A stretch of DNA of 64,000 bases from Thiomicrorhabdus sp. zzn3 (GTDB taxonomy: Bacteria; Pseudomonadota; Gammaproteobacteria; Thiomicrospirales; Thiomicrospiraceae): the NCBI RefSeq assembly GCF_029767755.1, contig NZ_JARUQS010000001.1, forward strand, positions 310,001-374,000, read 5' to 3'. How positions within the stretch are numbered: position 1 is the first letter of the stretch; every line of letters begins with the position of its first letter. This document shows, piece by piece, positions 38,502-47,415 of the stretch. Below the pieces are notes generated by a model. The model ran no database searches and was not told the DNA's origin. It worked only from the letters and a program-made list of their open reading frames with translations. The position numbers and the translations under genes are program-made.

Positions 38502-39806
38502 ATGCTAGAGAACTACTCACCGTTTAATCGGTTTGGTTTTGTGAAGGGTAAGTGTTCTGAGTATTTCTTGTTGATATTGTTGACGGCATTTTTTATTTCT
38601 ATTGCAGGCCTTTTGAGCTGGGTTAACAGCTTGCTTGTAAGTGTCGTTATTCTCAGCGGAATTGTGCATTGGCATCAAAAATCTAGACCTATTCCTCAAA
38701 GTGTTAAGCATTATTATGCGATAAGCGTTGTCTTTTTTTTATATCTCTGTTTTACAGTTTTTATGTATGAACCATTGGTTTTTTTTGAAAACCGTTTTGA
38801 ACCATTTCGATATCTAGTTCTTTGGTGGCTTGTTTTTTATTTTTTTCTAAACTGGTTTGATGATGAGGCTTTGCTTTTTAAGGCCCTTGTCGTTTCTGGA
38901 TTCTTCCTTTTTGTTTGGGTTGTATTGGTCCTGATTGAGCAGCCACATCGTAGTCGGGGGTTACTTGAAGATCCTATTCAAAGAGGCAACTTAGCGATGT
39001 TGTTGGGCATAATGTCTCTTGTCGCTTTTTTTTACTTTAAAAGAGGGTGGAGATTTTTAGCTTTAGTTGCATTTTTATCGGGTGTTGTTCTTAGTATTCT
39101 TTCGGAGTCTCGTGGAGGCTGGTTGGCTTTGATCATTTCCGTTATCACTATTTTGCTGGTTTTGAGAAGACTGGATGACAAAGATTTCAAGTTAGGGGTT
39201 GGCTTGATTCTTATTTTTGGCTCGATTTTTCTATTGTTTCTTGAACAAACCCCGGTTCCAAGTCGACTTGAAAGAGCATGGTTGGATATATCCACTTATT
39301 TTTCGGGTGAGAATCTGAATACATCTTTGGGTGCACGGTTTGAGATGTGGAAAGTGGCTTTATTGGCTTTTATCGAAAAGCCTGTATTTGGTTGGGGGTT
39401 TGATTCTTTTAACGCTGTTTACAATCACTACTTTGAGGCACATGAAGCGATTAAACCTTCTAAAGCAAGTGGGTGGGGACAACCGCACAATGATTATTTG
39501 CAATTTCTAGTGGAAACCGGTGTGATCGGTTTTGGTTTGTTAATGATTTTTCTTTTGTATCCTCTCAAGGTGTATTTTAATGCACTGATATTAGGGTTAA
39601 AGCAGAATCAACGTAGACTCGTATTTGTTGCCTTATTGGGCATTGTGATGTTGGAATGCTTGTTGGAATTTATGTTAAGTGATCGTAACTTTACATTTCG
39701 ACACACTTTGTACTTTTTTGTAACAGTAAATGTGATGTGTCTGATGTTTATAGCTCGGATTAAAAACGAGAGTTCGGAGGCAAGACTTGAAAAGACTGAT
39801 ATTTGA
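38502..39806 (+). CDS. Wzy_C-family membrane protein (O-antigen ligase or polymerase)
   Basis: A 434-residue inner-membrane protein with about 11-12 hydrophobic segments and one large periplasmic loop (about residues 255-340). The loop contains GARFEMWKVALLAFIEKPVFGWGFDSF and GWGQPHNDYLQFLVETG; the HNDYLQ segment is the hallmark of WaaL/Wzy_C proteins. It either ligates the finished glycan to lipid A core or a protein, or polymerises it. A 62-base AT-rich gap with no clear promoter precedes it. Its last 20 bases overlap the next gene. Confidence 0.85.
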   Translation: MLENYSPFNRFGFVKGKCSEYFLLILLTAFFISIAGLLSWVNSLLVSVVILSGIVHWHQKSRPIPQSVKHYYAISVVFFLYLCFTVFMYEPLVFFENRFEPFRYLVLWWLVFYFFLNWFDDEALLFKALVVSGFFLFVWVVLVLIEQPHRSRGLLEDPIQRGNLAMLLGIMSLVAFFYFKRGWRFLALVAFLSGVVLSILSESRGGWLALIISVITILLVLRRLDDKDFKLGVGLILIFGSIFLLFLEQTPVPSRLERAWLDISTYFSGENLNTSLGARFEMWKVALLAFIEKPVFGWGFDSFNAVYNHYFEAHEAIKPSKASGWGQPHNDYLQFLVETGVIGFGLLMIFLLYPLKVYFNALILGLKQNQRRLVFVALLGIVMLECLLEFMLSDRNFTFRHTLYFFVTVNVMCLMFIARIKNESSEARLEKTDI

Positions 39807-40164
39807 TCTGGATGATACGTTGTGCACAACTTATAAGGGAGATTATCGTAATTCCGAACCTCGTTGGGAAGTAATTGAAAAGCTTAAACATTATCACGCT
39901 CAGGGATTCGAAATTGTGATTTCTACCAGTCGAAATGTGCGAACCTATGAGGGTAATGTTGGGAAGATCAATGCTAATACTTTGCCGTTAGTTATTGAGT
40001 GGCTTGAACGACATGACATTCCTTATGATGAGATTTACATGGCTAAACCTTGGTGTGGGTTTGATGGGTTTTATATTGACGATAAAGCGATCAGGCCTTC
40101 GGAGTTTCTAGAAAAAGATTATGAAGAGTTAAAAGCATTAATTGATGGTGAGAAATGTTTTTAA
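39787..40164 (+). CDS. Small HAD-family phosphatase
   Basis: A 125-residue HAD hydrolase without a large cap domain. Motif I is FDLDDTLC (Asp7, Asp9), motif II is in IVISTSRN, and a late KPWCGFDGFYIDDKAI segment supplies the Lys and Asp pair. Proteins of this size occur in capsule and O-antigen loci, where they dephosphorylate small sugar or polyol phosphates. The start is TTG, well supported by GGAGG (39776-39780) six bases upstream. The next gene overlaps its end by ten bases, so it probably acts with that kinase/nucleotidyltransferase-like protein and the nucleotidyltransferase at 41705. Confidence 0.8.
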   Translation: MKRLIFDLDDTLCTTYKGDYRNSEPRWEVIEKLKHYHAQGFEIVISTSRNVRTYEGNVGKINANTLPLVIEWLERHDIPYDEIYMAKPWCGFDGFYIDDKAIRPSEFLEKDYEELKALIDGEKCF

Positions 40165-41708
40165 TTCCATCCGCTGCATATATAGATCCAGAATTTCAGG
40201 CTGAACTAGGAATGTTGCCCCCGTCTTTGTTGCCCATCGCTAACCAGCGCCTGATTACCTTACAAGTTGGTTCCATAAGAAAATTTTCCGATGAACCTAT
40301 CTACCTTTCGTTGCCGAAAGGTTTTCTTTTAGATGAAAAAGATAAGAATTTATTGCTCAAGCTAAGGGTTCAAATAATATGGGTAGATGCTAGCTTGTCT
40401 CTAGGTGAATCCATTAATCAGGCGTTGACCCAAATTGTTGAAGACGGAAAAGTTTCTATTCTTTATGGGGATACCTTACTAAAGGAGTTGCCCGACAAAA
40501 CGAATTGTGTTGCTATTGCCGAAACGCATGAGAATTACAGCTGGTATGTAGATTCTGAATGTGAAGGAAAACAATTTGTCTGGGCCGGGTACTTCAGCTT
40601 TGACTGCAAGAATGACCTGCTGGAACAGTTAAAAATACAAGGGTTCGATTTTTTGGGATTCGTGCAAAAGTCTCTTGATGAAAAGAAGCTTGTAAGGGAA
40701 AAGGTCTCAAGTTGGTTTGATGCAGGCCACATTAATACTTATTTCAATACAAGAAGCTGTTTAACGTCCGAACGCTGCTTTAATTCAATCAGTATCAATA
40801 AAAATGTCGTGACTAAAAAAGGTTTACACGATGACAAGATCGCTGCTGAGGCATACTGGTTTCAGACTGTTCCTTCAGGAATTAAGCGCCTGACGCCTAA
40901 TTTGATCGAATCGGGAATCGATGCTGATGGCCGAAGTTTTTATAGTATTGAGTATCTTTATTATATGCCGCTTAACGAACTGGCCGTGCATGGCAGGTTG
41001 CCTATTGAGGCGTGGGTTGGAATTTTTGATGCTTGTCTGGAATATTTTGAAGAGGCGAAACAGACACAGGTACCCAGCGAGCTTTTGGGGTATTTGTCCA
41101 TTGAGAGAGAAACCCTATTTAAGCAAAAATCATATCTCAGGGTAAAGGCGTTTGAAAAAAACTCGAGAATTCGCTTTGATCAGCCAGTTTTGTTTAATGA
41201 TCAACCGCTTCCAGCGATTAATCAAATTGTCGATGAATTAATCGGGTTAGCTTTAAAGATTCCTGCCCAATTTTCTGTAATCCACGGTGATTTTTGTTTC
41301 AGCAATATTATCTACGACAGCAGATCGAGGTCGGTTAAGTTGATCGATCCGAGAGGAATTATGTCGAACGGGAGCCAAAGCATCTATGGTGACTTAGTTT
41401 ATGACTATGCAAAGTTTATGCATTCACTTGTGGGCTATTACGACTTTATTATTGCAGGGAGTTACGAATTAAACATTGAAGGACAAAATATCAAGTTTAA
41501 GATAAATGTCCGTGATGATATGGACTCACTATTAAGTTTGATTTTACACAAAGAAATCGTGGAGGGGATTAGTGCTGAATCTGTACTGCCACTCACTATT
41601 TTGCTTTTTTTCTCGATGTTGCCATTACATTCCGATTCGGAAGAAAGGCAATATGCGTTGTTAGCTAATGCATTAAGGTTATACTGCGAATATAAAGGAA
41701 TTAAATGA
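40155..41708 (+). CDS. Two-domain protein: degenerate nucleotidyltransferase-like N-part plus APH-like kinase
   Basis: A 517-residue cytoplasmic protein. The N-terminal ~200 residues look like a sugar nucleotidyltransferase (PPSLLPIANQRLITLQV resembles the substrate loop and first helix) but lack the GxGxR signature, so this part is probably inactive or binds only ligand. The C-terminal ~300 residues carry a phosphotransferase catalytic core, HGDFCFSN (His377, Asp379, Asn384), and the metal-binding LIDPRG (Asp398), as in choline/aminoglycoside kinases. The following gene encodes an intact nucleotidyltransferase and overlaps by 4 bases. Together they could phosphorylate and then nucleotide-activate a small alcohol or sugar for glycan decoration. 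Substrate unknown. Confidence 0.65.
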   Translation: MFLIPSAAYIDPEFQAELGMLPPSLLPIANQRLITLQVGSIRKFSDEPIYLSLPKGFLLDEKDKNLLLKLRVQIIWVDASLSLGESINQALTQIVEDGKVSILYGDTLLKELPDKTNCVAIAETHENYSWYVDSECEGKQFVWAGYFSFDCKNDLLEQLKIQGFDFLGFVQKSLDEKKLVREKVSSWFDAGHINTYFNTRSCLTSERCFNSISINKNVVTKKGLHDDKIAAEAYWFQTVPSGIKRLTPNLIESGIDADGRSFYSIEYLYYMPLNELAVHGRLPIEAWVGIFDACLEYFEEAKQTQVPSELLGYLSIERETLFKQKSYLRVKAFEKNSRIRFDQPVLFNDQPLPAINQIVDELIGLALKIPAQFSVIHGDFCFSNIIYDSRSRSVKLIDPRGIMSNGSQSIYGDLVYDYAKFMHSLVGYYDFIIAGSYELNIEGQNIKFKINVRDDMDSLLSLILHKEIVEGISAESVLPLTILLFFSMLPLHSDSEERQYALLANALRLYCEYKGIK

Positions 41709-42415
41709 TTGTGATACCAATGGCGGGGCTCAGTTCTCGTTTTTATAAGGCTGGTTATACTGTCCCCAAATATGAACTGCCTTTAGGGGATAGAACGGTG
41801 TTTGATCATGCGGTATTGAGTTTTAAACGTTACTTTGAAGATGAGATGTTTTGCTTTGTGACGAGAAAGCATCTCGATGCGAAAAATTTCATAGAAAATT
41901 CTTTGAGTGATTTGGGGGTGAAGTCATTTAAGGTTGTTGAACTTGAGTCAGAAACATTAGGTCAAGCAGATACCGTATATCAGGTAGTCAAAGATATGGC
42001 GGATGAGTCACTGATTATTTTTAACATAGATACTTTCATTCAAGATTATATAAAGCCGAGCTGGCTCGGTGATTGTGATGGTTATCTTGAGGTTTTTCAC
42101 GAAGAGGGAGAACACTGGTCTTTTGCGGTGCCAGGGCCTGAAAACACTGTTTTAAAAACAGCTGAAAAAGAACGTTTGTCAGATTTATGCTCAGATGGGC
42201 TTTACTACTTTAAAAGCAGTAAGGAGTATACCAATTTAGTGAGAGAAGCTATTGACTCTAAGTCGTTTGTCAAAGGCGAGTTATACATTGCCCCTCTGTA
42301 TAACAGGCTGATTTCAAAAGGAAAAATAGTGAAGTATGAGCTGGTTAAGCGAGACAGAATTACGCTTTGTGGAACACCGGAAGAGTACAAGAGAGTAAAG
42401 TCCATTCTGGGTTAA
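41705..42415 (+). CDS. Small sugar/alcohol-phosphate nucleotidyltransferase
   Basis: A 236-residue GT-A-like nucleotidyltransferase. The N-terminal signature AGLSSRFYKAGYTVPKYELPL has the Arg and Lys that bind NTP and phosphate. FNIDTFIQDY provides a metal-binding Asp near residue 102, and GELYIAPLYN is the late acidic segment. Relatives activate phosphocholine, heptose phosphates or hexose phosphates. Its tight overlap with the kinase-like gene (ATGA) and the HAD phosphatase two genes upstream suggest one dedicated activation pathway. The nucleotide (CTP, UTP or dTTP) cannot be told. Confidence 0.8.
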   Translation: MIVIPMAGLSSRFYKAGYTVPKYELPLGDRTVFDHAVLSFKRYFEDEMFCFVTRKHLDAKNFIENSLSDLGVKSFKVVELESETLGQADTVYQVVKDMADESLIIFNIDTFIQDYIKPSWLGDCDGYLEVFHEEGEHWSFAVPGPENTVLKTAEKERLSDLCSDGLYYFKSSKEYTNLVREAIDSKSFVKGELYIAPLYNRLISKGKIVKYELVKRDRITLCGTPEEYKRVKSILG

Positions 42416-42425
42416 GTAGTTATTT

Positions 42426-43217
42426 ATGAGAGTAGCGTTGTGTATTTCAGGGCAAATGCGTTCTTTTGAAGAATGTTATCCAAGCCAGTATCAAAACTTG
42501 ATTGAGATCTTCCAACCCGATGTTTTCATTCATACATGGTCGGACTTAGGGCAATCCATTAGAGAAAAAGTCGCTTCTGACGTGATTACTCCGGAAAGTT
42601 TGGATAATAAATTATCAAAGTTGTATGCACCAAAAAGAATGGTTATTGAAGATTATCATGCTTCTTATTGTGATCTCTTTCATGGTGTCAAGGTCCCCGA
42701 AGTTTTGAAAGAGGCTGAGCCCGTGAGTTATAAGGGGGCGTTGCCGATGTTTTATAAAATCTGGGCTTGTAACCAGCTCTGTTTAGAATATGCATTGGAA
42801 GTTGGTATAAAGTACGATTTGGTGATCCGTCTTAGACCTGATCTCTATATTGATGAACCTCTATCCGAATTTAAGCGTTTGGTTGGTAGAGAAAATGAAC
42901 TGCTGTTAGGACATTTAACAGATGTTTTTGCAAGTGATCGCATCGCAGCCGGTTCTCCAGAGGCAATGAGCTACTATTGTTGTGTGTGGGAAAGGTTGGA
43001 GCAGTATTGGCAAAATCCTTTGCAGGATGGCAATAAAAATAACCACTTAGTCGGTGAACGTTTAATGCGTTGGCATTTACGTTGGTCAAAACTTGAGTAC
43101 CGTTCAATGAGAGCGCTTACTCACATCAAACGATATGATGAATCCATTTCGGCAATACGAAAAAAGTTGTTTAAAAAGAAGGTTAAGCGGTTTTTTAGGG
43201 AGTTAGTGGGCGCATGA
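42426..43217 (+). CDS. Putative glycosyltransferase-like protein
   Basis: A 263-residue protein with no signal peptide. It opens with RVALCISGQMRSFEECY and has LVIRLRPDLYIDEP near residues 136-150, where RxRPD is a recurring motif of uncharacterised glycosyltransferase-like proteins in surface-glycan loci. The C-terminus is strongly basic (IRKKLFKKKVKRFFREL), suggesting membrane association. The function is not established; sugar or phospho-alcohol transfer using the product of the upstream nucleotidyltransferase is one possibility. It overlaps the following sulfotransferase by four bases. Confidence 0.5.
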   Translation: MRVALCISGQMRSFEECYPSQYQNLIEIFQPDVFIHTWSDLGQSIREKVASDVITPESLDNKLSKLYAPKRMVIEDYHASYCDLFHGVKVPEVLKEAEPVSYKGALPMFYKIWACNQLCLEYALEVGIKYDLVIRLRPDLYIDEPLSEFKRLVGRENELLLGHLTDVFASDRIAAGSPEAMSYYCCVWERLEQYWQNPLQDGNKNNHLVGERLMRWHLRWSKLEYRSMRALTHIKRYDESISAIRKKLFKKKVKRFFRELVGA

Positions 43218-43966
43218 ACTTTCAGTATATGAAGTGTTTGATTGGCTATGCATTGAAAAAGCCTATAAAACTATGGCGTTTCATTAAGTTTGGGTATGTT
43301 TGCGGAACTGAAGTCTGTGTCAATGAACAATATAAGGTCGCTTATGTTGTTAACCCGAAGGTTGCTTCAACATCGATTTTGGAGATGCTTTCTGGAGTAA
43401 ATAGAGAACAGCTTCAAGAGCAGGGTGTGGATATCTCAGAGATTAGAAAGAGACTGCAAACCACACCAGTTACTTCATATAACCAATTGCGTGAGCTACA
43501 GGAGCGGGGCTATCTAGTCTTTACCTTTGTTCGAAACCCCTATGAAAGAGCGATTTCTTTTTATAAAAATAAGTTTCGCGATGAGGGAGGGCTTTTTTTA
43601 AAACCGGTGCTTTTCGCTGAACGTTGTGGCTTTGAAAAATGCCGTGGTTTTGAGGATGTTATCAAGCAAGTTATTCAAACACCTTCAAGCATCGGTGATG
43701 CTCACTTTATTCCTCAAACGGATGTTCTATACGGCAAGACTTCCGACTTTGATTTCGATTTTATCGGGCGTCTAGAAAGGTTTGAGCAAGATTATCAAGT
43801 TCTCAGCGGAAAGGTGGGTGGGTTGCCTGAAGTTAAAAAACGCAATACGACCGTTGAATCAAAGTCAATCGATGTGGATGCATGGTTTTCACCGGCCTTA
43901 AAGGCGGAATTTTATAAGAGATTTAATGAAGATTTTAATCGCTTTAATTACCCTGATGATTGTTAA
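43214..43966 (+). CDS. Sulfotransferase family 2-like protein
   Basis: A 250-residue protein resembling carbohydrate sulfotransferases of the HNK-1/chondroitin type. The 5'-phosphosulfate loop is NPKVASTS (47-54), and the 3'-phosphate site is VFTFVRNPYERAISFYKNKF near residues 102-121. It is unrelated in detail to the sulfotransferase at 33606, so two different positions or sugars may be sulfated. It is the last gene of the assembly block before the YjbH-like exporter gene. PAPS supply and PAP removal are encoded upstream (cysD-cysQ). Confidence 0.8.
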   Translation: MNFQYMKCLIGYALKKPIKLWRFIKFGYVCGTEVCVNEQYKVAYVVNPKVASTSILEMLSGVNREQLQEQGVDISEIRKRLQTTPVTSYNQLRELQERGYLVFTFVRNPYERAISFYKNKFRDEGGLFLKPVLFAERCGFEKCRGFEDVIKQVIQTPSSIGDAHFIPQTDVLYGKTSDFDFDFIGRLERFEQDYQVLSGKVGGLPEVKKRNTTVESKSIDVDAWFSPALKAEFYKRFNEDFNRFNYPDDC

Positions 43967-43999
43967 TCCTTCTTCGGAAATTGATTGTGAGACTTTTAA

Positions 44000-46279
44000 G
44001 TGAAAAATTTATGGAATGATAAAAAAAACAAACAAGTAGTATTTTTAGATAAGAGGCATTTCGTACTCGGGCTGTTTTTGATATTGCCTTTTGCAAAAAT
44101 ACAGGCTAATGATAGTAATGAAATTTCAGCTAACACTGTTTATGGTGCAACAGGCTTGCTGACAATTCCTGCCGCTCAGACGTTGGATTATGGAACGATT
44201 TCATTTGGTTACAATAATTTTGTAAACCCCGAATATGTGTCTCTGGGTAATCGTGAAGCGCAAAACTATCTGTTTGGTGTGGGGGTTTTTCCCGGGCTGG
44301 AGGTTTATGGGCGATTGGCGGAAGTACATCGCAAAGATTATGACCCGCATGCGTGGGGCGATTTTGACAGCCGGGATTTGATTGTCAACTTTAAGTATCG
44401 TTTGCCTTTGCCTGAAAGTTGGCCGGCATTTGCCGTGGGTATTCAGGATGCGGCCGGTTTGGCGGTGAAAGAGCGACGTTATTATGCTACTTCGACTTAT
44501 CAAACACCTTATGTGGATGTGACACTGGGTTACGCCAAAAAAGGTGAGGATTCCTGTCATAATGCGATGTTGGAAGGCCTGTTTGGGGGTGTGGATGTTA
44601 AGCTGGCAGAGTATGCCCGTTTGCAAATGGAGCATGATGGTTTTGAACAGCGCGCAGGTGTGGCATTAAAGTGGCAGAAGCCGTTTGGTTGGGATGTGAA
44701 TGTTTCAGCGAGTGGGGTTTTATACTCTTCGTTAACGGATGAAGAACCGAGTTTTTCGATCGGTTTGCAAATTCCGTTGATGGAAAATTCCTCATCTGGC
44801 TATTGGGTTGAACCTGATAATGACGATTCAGTCGTTAGTGATTTATCTCAAGAAGAGAGACAACAAGTCGAATACGTCAAACCACATTCCGATTACCAGC
44901 CCCCATCATTTTATCGGCAAACGCTTGATGCCACAGGTGAGTGGCTGGGAGCGTTTTCGGTGATGACATCGGATGACCTTAGATCACAGGATGAAAATAT
45001 TGCCCCAGTTGCTCGCGATATGCTGGCTGAGCGTGTGCAATGGGCTGAGGATTTTAAAAACCGATTAGTTGAACATGGATTTGAATATATCGCCGTTGGC
45101 TATAAGGCAAAAGAAAATACGCTGACGCTCTCCTATGAAAACCGAGCTTTTGCACATGGTGATTTGGATGCGCTAAAAGCACTGTTTGAGCTTTTGGCTC
45201 AAGAAAAAGCGCTGAAGCAGTTTGAGCGCCTGCAAGTGTTGATATTAAAAGAAAAGCAGCCTTTGATCAAGCTGGATACGCAGGTAAGCTGGCTGCTGGA
45301 AAATGCTGGAAAATCTCCAAAAAACTTGCCGACATGGCAGCAGTTTAAGGTTACGTTTGCCAATCAATTTGACGATACAGGGGTGTTACTGGCTAAAAGT
45401 GAACGTAGCGAATGGTTGGATATAAAACTCTCTCCGGCCTACCGTGCGTATTATGGACATGAAAAAGGTGTTTGGGACTATTCGTTAGCCTTGCGAACTG
45501 ATTTTCAGGTGCCACTGTGGCAAGGTGCTCGCGCAAGCTTTGTGCATGAACTCCCGGTGTCGCATAGTTATAACTATGATCATGGTGAAGTGTTTGAAGA
45601 TAAACGCCACGAAAGCATGTGGCGTCAAGCGATGTTGTATCAGAACTTGCATTTATTACCAGGCCTGTTGAATGCTACGGTTGTGGGTCGTTTGCATATA
45701 TATGATCGCCCTTATAATGCGATTATTAACAGCACGCGGCTGTATGCGTTTGACGGCAGTCACCAGCTGTATGCGCGGGTGGGGCAGCTGTATGGCGAGC
45801 TGTATGGCCCACATGACTATCGGTTAGCGGATCGCGAAGTGCGCATCTTTGGTTATGAATATTTATTAAGCCGTTATAATGTGGCGTTAAATTACGAATA
45901 CGGACAGTATTACGAGCAGGACATTACCAGCAAACTGACTCTGAAATCGTACTTAGGCAATTCGACCGTCAATCTTCAGTATGTCAATTCCGATTTGGGC
46001 TGGGAACGTGTTGGAGTGGGCATTTCTGTGCCGTTATGGGCTAAGAAAAAAGTGACATTAGGTCCTTTGTCGATTTCAGGTGATGAAAACTGGACCCATC
46101 AGATTGCCACGACGATAGACAATCCAATCAATGCCGATGCCAATCTGACTAGCGCTAATGCGGGCTATGTCAATGTTGGTGTTGAACCGAGCGGTACTTA
46201 CCGTCTGCACAACGATTGGATGCAGGGAGGGCGATTGACCCCAGATTACATTTTAAAGAACATTCAACTGCTCTTTTAA
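44000..46279 (+). CDS. YjbH-like outer-membrane polysaccharide protein
   Basis: A 759-residue exported protein. The N-terminus has a long basic stretch followed by a hydrophobic signal (FVLGLFLILPFAKIQA, cleaved near residue 37). The mature part begins with ANTVYGATGLLTIPAAQTLDYGTISFGYNN, the start of the YjbH (DUF940) domain, and ends in Tyr/Phe-rich beta strands with a final LLF typical of outer-membrane barrels. YjbH proteins belong to exopolysaccharide systems and are thought to help secretion at the outer membrane. The start is GTG 44000, with no strong ribosome-binding site. It lies directly behind the second sulfotransferase gene. Confidence 0.85.
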   Translation: MKNLWNDKKNKQVVFLDKRHFVLGLFLILPFAKIQANDSNEISANTVYGATGLLTIPAAQTLDYGTISFGYNNFVNPEYVSLGNREAQNYLFGVGVFPGLEVYGRLAEVHRKDYDPHAWGDFDSRDLIVNFKYRLPLPESWPAFAVGIQDAAGLAVKERRYYATSTYQTPYVDVTLGYAKKGEDSCHNAMLEGLFGGVDVKLAEYARLQMEHDGFEQRAGVALKWQKPFGWDVNVSASGVLYSSLTDEEPSFSIGLQIPLMENSSSGYWVEPDNDDSVVSDLSQEERQQVEYVKPHSDYQPPSFYRQTLDATGEWLGAFSVMTSDDLRSQDENIAPVARDMLAERVQWAEDFKNRLVEHGFEYIAVGYKAKENTLTLSYENRAFAHGDLDALKALFELLAQEKALKQFERLQVLILKEKQPLIKLDTQVSWLLENAGKSPKNLPTWQQFKVTFANQFDDTGVLLAKSERSEWLDIKLSPAYRAYYGHEKGVWDYSLALRTDFQVPLWQGARASFVHELPVSHSYNYDHGEVFEDKRHESMWRQAMLYQNLHLLPGLLNATVVGRLHIYDRPYNAIINSTRLYAFDGSHQLYARVGQLYGELYGPHDYRLADREVRIFGYEYLLSRYNVALNYEYGQYYEQDITSKLTLKSYLGNSTVNLQYVNSDLGWERVGVGISVPLWAKKKVTLGPLSISGDENWTHQIATTIDNPINADANLTSANAGYVNVGVEPSGTYRLHNDWMQGGRLTPDYILKNIQLLF

Positions 46280-46339
46280 GGAGTTAGTAAAAACGATTAT
46301 CTTTAAAAAATTAAATACTTAATTTTAAGAGCGGAGTGA

Positions 46340-46368
46340 TTGACAATCTGTATTTAAGTGGGTGTAAT
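46340..46368 (+). promoter_or_regulatory. Sigma-70-type promoter for the acidic lipoprotein
   Basis: TTGACA (46340-46345) is a perfect -35, and after exactly 17 bases TGTAAT (46363-46368) matches the -10 consensus at five of six positions. The predicted start lies about 60 bases before the lipoprotein ATG. It is one of the best promoters in the window and implies that the lipoprotein is transcribed independently of the glycan operon. Confidence 0.65.
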
Positions 46369-46434
46369 TCATAAGTATTAAATGCTTGGCATTGTTGGTA
46401 ATTTGTATTTTATTTTAATCGGAAGGGGATCATT

Positions 46435-47394
46435 ATGAAGATGAGAAAAATTGTTTTGGCCATGTTTGCTTCAACGGCAATTGCGGGACTTTCTGGGTGT
46501 TTTAGCAGTAGCAGTAGTGGTTCGGATTTGGATACGAACACAGAAAGCGGATCGGTGGTGGACTGGTATTTGCAAAATGCATTTGTTTTTGCAGATTTTA
46601 ATGGAAACAGTCAATACGATGCAGATACAGACGTTGCTGCTGAAGGGTTAACGGATGAAAATGGTGCGTTCACGTTGAATGTTCCGGCTTCTATGGGAAC
46701 AGATTATGTCATCGTCTCTCAAGGTGGTACGGATACGGCTACGGGGGCAACCTTTAATGGTATTCTTAAAGCGACTCCAGGTGCCACAGCGGTTACTCCA
46801 TTAACAACTTTGGTGCAGGCAACAGGCGATGCAGCAGCTGTGCGTTCGTTCCTGGGGCTGGCCGAAGATGCTGATCTTTCTGCAGATCCTGCTACAGATA
46901 AAACCCTTTATGCCGCATCTCAGGCGTTGGTTTATGTTATTTCATCAATCACCAGTTTGATTGATTACGCTACAACTGAGACCGTTGATGCTGCCACAGC
47001 AGAAACAACATACAGTAATTTGGTAACGGCAGCGATTGCTGACGCAATTGCGGCTGGTTCAACGACTTTTGATGTAGCATTTGTAACTCAGACTATTACC
47101 AATGTAGCAACAGATTTGGGTGTTTCGTCTGAGGATGCCGATACTTTAGCGAATAAATCAACTCAAATCGTTAATCAAACTTCTCAGATCATCGATGACA
47201 TCAATGCCGTGGCTACTTTGGATGCAACTTCTGCTCAAACCGTGCAGACTGATGTTGAAACAAGTGTAGAAGCTGTGCTAGAAACAGCTCCTAGCATCAC
47301 GCCGGTTGACGTTTCGGACGATTCATTTATTTCTAATGATGAAGTGGAGTATCTAACTGGTACTGGAACAGATACGGGTGCCGAGACTATTTAA
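46435..47394 (+). CDS. Acidic lipoprotein of unknown function
   Basis: A 319-residue lipoprotein: signal sequence ending in LSGC with Cys22 as the lipidated residue, then a Ser-rich linker. The early mature part contains DFNGNSQYDADTD, an Asp-rich loop like calcium-binding dockerin or EF-hand loops, followed by GLTDENGAFTLNVP as in carboxypeptidase-regulatory-like folds. The rest is rich in Ala, Thr, Asp, Ser and Val. Only three Lys and one Arg occur after Cys22, so the mature protein is very acidic. The residue after Cys is Phe, consistent with outer-membrane sorting. A strong ribosome-binding site (GGAAGGGG) and its own promoter precede it; a strong terminator follows. It lies between the YjbH and Wza-like genes. 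Confidence 0.7.
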   Translation: MKMRKIVLAMFASTAIAGLSGCFSSSSSGSDLDTNTESGSVVDWYLQNAFVFADFNGNSQYDADTDVAAEGLTDENGAFTLNVPASMGTDYVIVSQGGTDTATGATFNGILKATPGATAVTPLTTLVQATGDAAAVRSFLGLAEDADLSADPATDKTLYAASQALVYVISSITSLIDYATTETVDAATAETTYSNLVTAAIADAIAAGSTTFDVAFVTQTITNVATDLGVSSEDADTLANKSTQIVNQTSQIIDDINAVATLDATSAQTVQTDVETSVEAVLETAPSITPVDVSDDSFISNDEVEYLTGTGTDTGAETI

Positions 47395-47415
47395 TGGTTG
47401 TTAAATGGCTTGATT

